A stretch of 20,403 nt of DNA from JBGPBY01 sp041481485 (GTDB lineage: Bacteria > Acidobacteriota > Terriglobia > 20CM-2-55-15): positions 1 through 20,403 of the forward strand of contig JBGPBY010000055.1 in the NCBI GenBank assembly GCA_041481485.1, read 5' to 3'. The position numbers were made by a program, and so were the translations under genes. The notes below the pieces were generated by a model. It was not told where the DNA came from. It saw only the letters and a list, made by a program, of their open reading frames with translations, and did no database searches. Positions 14,371-20,403 of this stretch are shown here, one piece after another. The first letter of the stretch is position 1; each line of letters opens with the position of its first letter.

Positions 14371-16472
14371 CCTTTTTAGCAGTTTGCATATTGGCTCTTA
14401 CCGGTAACCTGCACGGACAATCGCAAACCGGAACACTTCAAGTGACGGTTCGAAACGTTGGCGGAAAGCCCATGGCGGAGGTTGAGGTCGAGGCTGCCAA
14501 TGGAACGGCAACTACCGACGATCGCGGTGAAGCCATTATGCAGGCAATGCCGGGTACCACGGAGGTTCGTTTCCGTCGTCCTGGGTACAAAGCCAGGGAA
14601 GTTTCCGCGAACATTGTCATCGGTCAAACCACACGTCTCGCGGTTGAAATGGAACCCGACGTTGAAATCGAGGATTCGATCGTCGTCACGGCAACGAGAG
14701 GAGACACCCTGATCGAGGACGAACCCCTGCGCGTCGAGGTTCTCGACCGCGAGGAGGTTGAGGAAAAAGCCGTGATGACTCCTGGCGACATTGCGATGCT
14801 TCTGAATGAAACAAGCGGGGTGCGGGTTCAAGTGACGTCCCCCGCTTTGGGGGCTGCCAACATTCGCGTGCAGGGATTGCGCGGCCGATATACGCAGTTA
14901 CTGTCGGACGGTCTTCCTCTTTACGGACAGGTGGGCTCGATCGGGATTTTGCAGATTCCGCCTCTCGATCTGGGTCAGGTTGAGGTCATCAAAGGTGTCG
15001 CTTCGGCATTGTACGGTTCTTCGGCGCTTGGCGGCGTCATCAATCTTGTATCCCGGCACCCGGGCAAGAAGCCGGAACGCCAGGTCCTGCTGAATGCGAC
15101 TTCGCGCAAAGGCTCCGATGCCGTTTTTTGGTTCGCCGAACCTGCAAAGAATCGCTGGAGTTATTCATTGCTTACCGGTGCCCATTTTCAACAGTCCTCA
15201 GACATCGACCGGGACCATTGGGCTGATCTGCCGGAATATCAGCGTGGCATCATGAGACCGAGACTGTTCTGGGATGACGGCAAAGGTAACTCTGTGTTCC
15301 TGACCACCGGCGTTACGGTTGAAGATCGTGCGGGAGGCTCTTCCACTTTCGCTGAGGAGCTTCGCACTCGCCGTGTGGACACTGGAATTGTTGGCCGATT
15401 CATTGTCGGCAAGGCATTGCTCTCACTCCGTGGCTCTGCAATGACGCAAAGGCATCGCAGGGTATTTGGCTCGACTCTGGAGCGAGATCGGCAGGACACC
15501 TTTTTTGGTGAAGCATCGGTCAATGGAACCCAATCGGGCCATTCATGGACTTTCGGAACAGCTTTGCAGAGCGATCTGTACCGATCTCGGGAATTCGGAC
15601 AATTCAATTACACGTATCTGACTCCCGCATTGTTCGCGCAGGATGAATACAAGGTTAGTTCCCGGCTCACATTGTCCGCCAGCGGCCGAGCTGATTTTCA
15701 AAATAAGTATGGCAACTTCTTCAACCCGCGTGTCTCTGCGCTGATTCGTCTCTCTCGTGATCTGACAGCGCGCTTTTCTACCGGAACAGGAGTCTTCACG
15801 CCCACGCCATTTACGGAAGAAACCGAGGCGACCGGATTGAGCCGATTGAAGCCATTGCAAAACATCAAGGCGGAGCGCGCCTGGAGCACCTCTGCAGATC
15901 TGGGATGGAAACATTCATGGCTCGAACTCAATGCCACCGCGTTTGGCTCCAGAATTCGCAACGCCACGGGACTGACTCGCAACCTGGAGATCGTCAATGC
16001 AACGGAACCGACTCGAACGGTCGGCTCGGAGTTTTTCGCGCGCATCCGCGGAGACGATTTCAGCCTGGTGCTGACGCATGCGTTTGTACATTCCACAGAA
16101 TTCGATGTGAAAGACCGGCAAAGGCGGCTCGTGCCACTGACTCCAGATCATACGGCGGGCATAGACCTGCTATGGGAAAAAGAGAAACGCATTCGCATTG
16201 GAATTGAAGCGTTCTATACCGGACGGCAACAGCTTGACGACAATCCCTACCGAAGCGAAAGCAAGCCTTATTGGGTATTTGGGATTCTGATAGAGCGTCA
16301 ATTCGGACCCGCCCGGATTTTCCTGAATGCCGAAGATCTCGCCGATTTTCGGCAAACACGTTACGACCCGCTCGTCCGGCCCAGTCCCAGCTTTGATGGA
16401 CGCCAAACTGTGGATGCATGGTCACCTCTGGAAGGGAGAGCCATCAACGCAGGCATACGCTTTGGGTTCTGA
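14355..16472 (+). CDS. TonB-dependent outer-membrane receptor
   Basis: 705 residues. The signal peptide ends near residue 22 (NLHGQ). Residues about 25-95 form a CarboxypepD_reg-like beta domain (LQVTVRNVGGKPMAEVEVEA). A VVTATR segment at about 109 leads into the plug domain (DIAMLLNETSGVRVQ, IRVQGLRGRY, DGLPLYG, VEVIKGVASALYGSSALGGV). The rest is a beta barrel ending in Phe (NAGIRFGF), as outer-membrane porins do. It imports a bulky ligand, such as a siderophore, cobalamin or sugar, with energy from TonB; the ligand cannot be told from sequence. It is shorter than the ~1000-residue SusC/Oar-type acidobacterial receptors and closer to cobalamin/siderophore receptors. No good ribosome site is seen. 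The preceding 133 bp hold no gene. Confidence 0.92.
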   Translation: MLFKHSFLAVCILALTGNLHGQSQTGTLQVTVRNVGGKPMAEVEVEAANGTATTDDRGEAIMQAMPGTTEVRFRRPGYKAREVSANIVIGQTTRLAVEMEPDVEIEDSIVVTATRGDTLIEDEPLRVEVLDREEVEEKAVMTPGDIAMLLNETSGVRVQVTSPALGAANIRVQGLRGRYTQLLSDGLPLYGQVGSIGILQIPPLDLGQVEVIKGVASALYGSSALGGVINLVSRHPGKKPERQVLLNATSRKGSDAVFWFAEPAKNRWSYSLLTGAHFQQSSDIDRDHWADLPEYQRGIMRPRLFWDDGKGNSVFLTTGVTVEDRAGGSSTFAEELRTRRVDTGIVGRFIVGKALLSLRGSAMTQRHRRVFGSTLERDRQDTFFGEASVNGTQSGHSWTFGTALQSDLYRSREFGQFNYTYLTPALFAQDEYKVSSRLTLSASGRADFQNKYGNFFNPRVSALIRLSRDLTARFSTGTGVFTPTPFTEETEATGLSRLKPLQNIKAERAWSTSADLGWKHSWLELNATAFGSRIRNATGLTRNLEIVNATEPTRTVGSEFFARIRGDDFSLVLTHAFVHSTEFDVKDRQRRLVPLTPDHTAGIDLLWEKEKRIRIGIEAFYTGRQQLDDNPYRSESKPYWVFGILIERQFGPARIFLNAEDLADFRQTRYDPLVRPSPSFDGRQTVDAWSPLEGRAINAGIRFGF

Positions 16473-16489
16473 CAACTGGCGCGCCGCCG

Positions 16490-17329
16490 CTACTTCGGCA
16501 ATAGTGCAGCAGGCCGCAATACCAGGACTTGTCTGGGGTAATCAATCGTAAGGATGTAGTCGCGGAGAAAAATATTCCCGATGTTAAGGCCCCAGGAGAA
16601 TTCCGTAAAATCCCGCAAATAGAGTGCCGGCACATGTTGAACCGAGAGGGAACCAAGACTCACCGAGGTCAGTTCCGTAAGAGGATTCGGATCCTTCTCT
16701 AAACTGAGGCTCTTGATTGCTTTTGGTAATAGACCAAAGGGAAAATCGAATCCCGTATCAATCTTCGCCGAGGTCGTGGTGCCATTGACACGAACATCGT
16801 CGATAAGAAGCACGTTGTGAAAATCCAGCTTCACGTCTCCCGGCCGGTCCGGCGGTAATTGCGATAGAAAACGCACGACGTGATTCGGGTAATCTATTTG
16901 CACGACCCATTGTTTCAGGAAGGAATGGCCGAGAGTGCCACGAACCTGGACTTCAGTAATCGGTTTGTATTCCGGACTATCTTCCTCCACCAAAGCTTTC
17001 ACGTTTGTTGCTTCAGGCGCGCCGATACGGACCAACGGCAGCGTCGTGTCGTAGCCTTTTCCTTTGGGGTCCCCGGGACTCACAATGCGCGTACTTTTCG
17101 TGCCGATTTTCAGACCCAACTCTCTGGCTAGTGAAACATCGATGAACGGTACGTCGGCTCCGGTATCCAACAACATCTTAAAAGGGCCTTTGTCGTTTAT
17201 GGTGACGTCCAAAACGATGATCTGGTTCCGAACAAACGTAAAGGGGACATCAATCCCGTTTGACGGCGCCTGAGAGTAAGCAGACGTCACCACAAATAGA
17301 ACTGCGCAACTGAGAAGCAGTCTTGTCAT
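16490..17329 (-). CDS. secreted two-lobed aspartic protease (retropepsin-like)
   Basis: 279 residues from the ATG at 17329, chosen because it starts a signal peptide (MTRLLLSCAVLFVVTSAYSQ). Two catalytic motifs are present, LLDTGAD (D55) and KIDTGFD (D191). Each lobe ends with a similar block: LGHSFLKQWVVQIDYP and IGNIFLRDYILTIDYP. This is a single-chain, pepsin-like arrangement built from two retropepsin-like halves, so both active-site aspartates are supplied by one chain. Acts outside the cytoplasm; the substrate is unknown. It starts 10 bp after the stop of the gene at 17340 and is probably co-transcribed. Convergent with the TonB receptor, 17 bp apart. Confidence 0.87.
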   Translation of the reverse strand: MTRLLLSCAVLFVVTSAYSQAPSNGIDVPFTFVRNQIIVLDVTINDKGPFKMLLDTGADVPFIDVSLARELGLKIGTKSTRIVSPGDPKGKGYDTTLPLVRIGAPEATNVKALVEEDSPEYKPITEVQVRGTLGHSFLKQWVVQIDYPNHVVRFLSQLPPDRPGDVKLDFHNVLLIDDVRVNGTTTSAKIDTGFDFPFGLLPKAIKSLSLEKDPNPLTELTSVSLGSLSVQHVPALYLRDFTEFSWGLNIGNIFLRDYILTIDYPRQVLVLRPAALLPK

Positions 17330-17339
17330 CTCGGAGAAC

Positions 17340-18359
17340 TCAGCGGACGCTCTGGATTTCCTCCGAGATTGACTGTTCATACGTGCTCCAACCCGACGGA
17401 ATTCCGAAAGGTGCCTGTTGGAACACCGCCTCGATCCGGCGAATTTTGCCCTTCTCGATTTTGAACAGCTCGGCGAGCTGCCAGGTCCAGTTGATCCGAT
17501 AGTGATCAAAGAACCCAAACGCAAAGACGATACCGCGCTCGCGGTCGACGGCGACAAATCGCCGGTCGCGGATACGGTCCACGATGTTGTCCAACGAATG
17601 GCCGGTGAACTGTGCAAGACAGTCATTCGTCGTTGTTGTCCCATTCTCGAAGCGAACGCATCCTTCGGTGAATGGGTAATAGCCGTTGCCATCGTGCCGC
17701 GCGAGCGCGGTGAAGTAGTAGTTTGCCTGAGTGACGAGTTCTTCGCGTGAGGCTCGCTCGTTCTCTGGGATGACCTGCGAGAAGATGGGGTTCGGCTCCT
17801 TCATCGCAGCGACCCGGTCGCCCGTACTGGGAGCAGGAGCGGTGCCGGCAGCGCCGGGTGCCCCGCCACGTCCGCCGGCACCCGCACCAGCCGCGCCACC
17901 GCCGCGGCCACCACCGCCGAGTTGAACCGCGGGGCGAATCGCGAGTTGTTCGATTTCAGTAATCTTTGCGTCCACGATCTTCAGCCGGATCGCAACGGCG
18001 ACATTGTTTCCCTGGTCGTCATTGACCCCGTGATTCCCCATGTTCTCTTTGACGCTGCCGATCATCGCGACCTGCTGCGTTTCGGTGTCGGGCACGTAGA
18101 AGCGATATGAGCCGAGACCCGACATGCCGTACCAAAGCCCCTCATTGCCGAGCGGAAGCTGAATTCCATTCTCGGTGAAGCGGACGTTGCGCGCGAACAT
18201 GTCGTCACCAACGTTCCGGTCCAACATCGCTTTGAGATACCGATCCATGTAGCTTTGAAGGCACGCACGGTCGCAGGCCGGCTTCCTGGCCTGAGGTTGC
18301 GCGAATAAGGTCGTCGACAGCAGGGACAACAGTGCAACGCCATAGAATCCAATCCGCAT
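17340..18359 (-). CDS. secreted DUF8021-like protein with Gly/Ala-rich insert
   Basis: 339 residues; GAGGAG precedes the ATG by nine bases. The signal peptide ends near residue 20 (LFAQ). The mature part starts CDRACLQSYMDRYLKAMLDRN, which resembles DUF8021 and other SnoaL/NTF2-like proteins. A second similar part (ANYYFTALARHDGNGYYPF, then INWTWQLAELFKIEKGKIRR) follows. Between them, roughly residues 148-185, lies a flexible stretch of Gly, Ala, Arg and Pro (GGGGRGGGAAGAGAGG). NTF2-like folds often bind small hydrophobic ligands; no reaction is known. Likely first gene of an operon with the aspartic protease, 10 bp apart. Confidence 0.8.
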   Translation of the reverse strand: MRIGFYGVALLSLLSTTLFAQPQARKPACDRACLQSYMDRYLKAMLDRNVGDDMFARNVRFTENGIQLPLGNEGLWYGMSGLGSYRFYVPDTETQQVAMIGSVKENMGNHGVNDDQGNNVAVAIRLKIVDAKITEIEQLAIRPAVQLGGGGRGGGAAGAGAGGRGGAPGAAGTAPAPSTGDRVAAMKEPNPIFSQVIPENERASREELVTQANYYFTALARHDGNGYYPFTEGCVRFENGTTTTNDCLAQFTGHSLDNIVDRIRDRRFVAVDRERGIVFAFGFFDHYRINWTWQLAELFKIEKGKIRRIEAVFQQAPFGIPSGWSTYEQSISEEIQSVR

Positions 18360-18490
18360 TTCTCAATCTCCTCATTGGACGGAACTGAAAGCGGATTGTA
18401 ACGCACACCGATATACCCGAGGCGAGTCCGGGGGGTCGGCAATTCGGAGTCTGTCCCAAATTCCCCGATATCGAACAAATCTTCGAGTTC

Positions 18491-18499
18491 TGGCATAAT
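18491..18499 (+). promoter_or_regulatory. extended -10 for the VOC gene (leaderless start)
   Basis: TGGCATAAT (18491-18499) is an extended -10. The GTG start at 18506 is six bases further, where transcription should begin. No Shine-Dalgarno exists and no good -35 box is seen. Confidence 0.45.
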
Positions 18500-18505
18500 C
18501 CCGGC

Positions 18506-19387
18506 GTGAAGCGACTTCTTCTTGCGGTGTGTGCTCTGCTTGCTTTCGTGGCGGTGCCGGTATTCGCGCAACTTTTGAGCCATACCGAAGCGCCGGTTCG
18601 TATCGGCCATTATCACCTGCACGTAACGAGCATCGAGGAGCACAAGAAGTTCTGGGTGGGCGTCCTTGGTGGAAAGGCGATGAAGTTCGGGGATATCGAC
18701 GTGGTGAAGTTTCCCGACGCGCTGATTTTCCTGACCGAGCAAAAGCCATCCGGCCCGACACGCGGGACGGCGTTCGATCACATTGGATTCGCCGTACCGG
18801 ACGTTCCCGCGATGGCGACGAAACTTGCAGCGGGCGGCTACAAGGAAACAACCAGCCGCGAGCCCGCTCCGGGTGCTCCAGCGGCTCAAACTCCTGCAAC
18901 AGGAACCTCGACGGTATACGGCCGATTCGCTTATTTCCTTGGACCCGATGGGGTGAAGATCGAATTGGTCACGGCGTCCGAGCCCAAAGCACCGGCAATC
19001 GCGGGTCACCATATACACTTCATCAACAAGCAGTACGTCGAGATGCAGCAGTGGTACATGAAAGCATTCGACGCCACGCTGCGGCCCGGTCAAACCGACT
19101 TCTTCATCGGAGCGGACCTTCCGGGCGTCGGCTATAGCCTGAATTTCTTTCGATGGGAAGGCGATCAGTCGATCACCCACGTCCCCACTGCAGGGCGGGT
19201 CGTGGATCATGTCGGATTTGAAGTGAAGAACCTTGAATCATTCTGCAAGAGCCTGGAAGCGAAAAACATCAAACTCGCTCGACCGTATGCGAGAAATACC
19301 CCCGCGATGAACGGCATTGCGACGGCCATGATCGTGGATCCCTGGGGCGTCTCCATCGAATTAACCGAGGGGCTCGACAAACTCTAA
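18506..19387 (+). CDS. secreted VOC-fold (glyoxalase/dioxygenase-like) protein
   Basis: 293 residues starting with GTG; the signal peptide MKRLLLAVCALLAFVAVPVF ends at AQ near residue 22. Two VOC modules follow. The first has RIGHYHLHVTS, FDHIGFAVPD and DGVKIELV; the second GHHIHFIN, VDHVGFEVKN and DPWGVSIELTE. The His and Glu residues at the ends of these strands are the usual metal ligands of glyoxalase I and extradiol dioxygenases. A Pro/Ala linker (APGAPAAQTPATG) interrupts the first module. Export is unusual for this superfamily, so a cytoplasmic detoxification role is unlikely. The substrate is unknown. No ribosome site; see the adjacent -10. Convergent with the GIY-YIG gene. Confidence 0.85.
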   Translation: MKRLLLAVCALLAFVAVPVFAQLLSHTEAPVRIGHYHLHVTSIEEHKKFWVGVLGGKAMKFGDIDVVKFPDALIFLTEQKPSGPTRGTAFDHIGFAVPDVPAMATKLAAGGYKETTSREPAPGAPAAQTPATGTSTVYGRFAYFLGPDGVKIELVTASEPKAPAIAGHHIHFINKQYVEMQQWYMKAFDATLRPGQTDFFIGADLPGVGYSLNFFRWEGDQSITHVPTAGRVVDHVGFEVKNLESFCKSLEAKNIKLARPYARNTPAMNGIATAMIVDPWGVSIELTEGLDKL

Positions 19388-19407
19388 GCGCAGGATCATC
19401 GGAATCG

Positions 19408-20247
19408 TCACAATGTGGCGACCCCGGCCCTATGACAGAGAAAAACCAAATCTCTGCGAAGTTGCGGAACGGGCCACTCGGTGCAGCCCGTCGTCTTCCG
19501 AACTTTGGCGAGAGTCAGTACTTCATGCCTCCAGAAGCGCTTGAGCTCGTCGAGAAGCTCCTGGATCTCGCTCGGCCTGCGCCGGGCTCCCGCGTTTTCC
19601 GTAAGGTTGAGGATGAGTTCTTCAATCGCGAGCGCGGACTCCCCCTTGTAGAAGGCGGCCCAGACTGCAACCGAGTTCGACGGAAGTCTTCTGAAGCTGA
19701 AAATGTAACTGTGTTTGGGGATCCGGCTTCGGCTATTCGAGGGATTAACGTGACCGACGAACCTCAGGAGCCGCATTAGCGCGAAGAACGCATCGCCGGT
19801 GATTCGCCTGGAACGAAACGCTCCGTGAAACTCAAAACCGGGGCGCTCATCGAGGACCGTCTCTGGAATTGTCGTCATACAGAATTCGATGTTGCCGTTC
19901 GACTCACGGATCCCAATCAGCGGATAGAGAAACGAGTATGCGCCTACGATGTTCCAGCGGGGCCGATGTTTCTGAATCAGCATCGCCTCCGTGAGGCATG
20001 CGTCAATATCGGTCTCCGCGCACTGGATCTCGATGCGAGAGGCTTCCTTCACGATCCCACGCATGCGGCGATGCTTCTTTCGCCGCAAAGTATTGCGATA
20101 CTGCGAAAGGCGCCGCCTCAGGTTTTTCGCTTTTCCGACGTAAATCAGCTCGTCTTTCTGGTCGTATACCTGATAGACGCCAGGAGAGCCTGGAAGCGAC
20201 TCCAGGAATTCCGCGCCGAATTTCCGGTCGAAATCTCTGACGGCCAT
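19408..20247 (-). CDS. GIY-YIG nuclease, UvrC-N-like/Cho-like
   Basis: 279 residues, no signal peptide. Residues about 18-100 form a GIY-YIG domain as in UvrC: PGVYQVYD (22-29), LIYVGKAKNLRRRL (34-47) with the catalytic arginine, and the metal-binding E87 in TEAMLIQKHRPRWN. It would nick DNA with one metal ion. UvrC itself is about 600 residues with UvrB-binding and RNase H-like parts; these are absent, so it is a Cho-like or DnaQ-associated-type stand-alone enzyme. Residues about 100-279 match nothing I recognise. The start has no clear ribosome site; TATCAT just upstream could be a -10. Convergent with the VOC gene, 20 bp apart. Confidence 0.82.
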   Translation of the reverse strand: MAVRDFDRKFGAEFLESLPGSPGVYQVYDQKDELIYVGKAKNLRRRLSQYRNTLRRKKHRRMRGIVKEASRIEIQCAETDIDACLTEAMLIQKHRPRWNIVGAYSFLYPLIGIRESNGNIEFCMTTIPETVLDERPGFEFHGAFRSRRITGDAFFALMRLLRFVGHVNPSNSRSRIPKHSYIFSFRRLPSNSVAVWAAFYKGESALAIEELILNLTENAGARRRPSEIQELLDELKRFWRHEVLTLAKVRKTTGCTEWPVPQLRRDLVFLCHRAGVATL

Positions 20248-20300
20248 AGCTGATGATACGGTGAAAAACCATCACTGTAGGGGCGGACTATAAAGAAATA

Positions 20301-20346
20301 CCAATCCCAACGGGAGAGGGTGGCCGAAGGCCCGGTGTGGGGTACC
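20301..20346. repeat. REP-like hairpin element
   Basis: GAGAGGGTGGCC-GAA-GGCCCGGTGTGGGGTACC: a short GGCC/GGCC stem in a flank resembling that of the hairpin at 2687-2734 (GGGTGAGGGGTA). GGGAGAG recurs at the very right edge (20397-20403), so another copy may start there. Confidence 0.4.
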
Positions 20347-20403
20347 ACAAGTAAATAATGTTACATTCGGTAACCCACACCCAAACCAAAACCCGTGGGA
20401 GAG

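Noticed and set aside
17820..17925. Gly/Ala/Arg-rich tract as a tandem DNA repeat
   Set aside because: It is low-complexity coding sequence inside the 17340-18359 gene, without regular DNA-level repeat units.

Overview
The window looks like part of an Acidobacteriota chromosome (Solibacter/Bryobacter-like or a relative). The evidence is the density of secreted proteins of a lineage-typical family (WEGDT[LF]VV and R-x-[IL]-W-x-DGR-x-LP motifs), their DUF6152 partners, a reaction-centre-type dihaem cytochrome c, a TonB receptor with a CarboxypepD_reg-like domain, and moderately high GC. The assignment rests on family knowledge, not on a marker gene.

Layout. 1-549 (-): SufT, cut by the left edge. 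647-2684: a SIMPL-domain secreted protein, a small lipoprotein on the minus strand and a stand-alone urate-oxidase-N (PuuD-like) membrane protein, closed by a strong hairpin. 2898-2971: tRNA-Arg(TCT). The 3' part of this tRNA recurs as direct repeats at 5850-5892 and 10146-10196, as expected if two elements had inserted in tandem at the tRNA 3' end. Segment 1 (2972-5892) carries a secreted ankyrin protein and a hypothetical protein with a DKHR motif. Segment 2 (5893-10196) carries a tight four-gene operon: two WEGDT-family proteins, a DUF6152 protein and a dihaem cytochrome. No integrase is visible in either segment.

Right of the third tRNA copy lie an apparently orphan Phd/YefM antitoxin, a frameshifted DUF6152 remnant, a second DUF6152 + WEGDT pair (11304-12540), a WG-repeat protein whose signal peptide is out of frame, a VapBC-like toxin-antitoxin pair, a TonB-dependent receptor, an aspartic protease with two DTG lobes behind a Gly/Ala-rich DUF8021-like protein, a secreted VOC-fold protein and a GIY-YIG nuclease.

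Main theme. The secreted DUF6152/WEGDT/cytochrome module occurs as one four-gene operon, one two-gene cluster and one decayed remnant. All three DUF6152 copies keep a His-His at the predicted mature N-terminus, exactly 28 residues before the NPH histidine. All three WEGDT proteins have exactly two cysteines at matching positions. These patterns suggest an uncharacterised metal/redox-linked envelope system; that function is inference.
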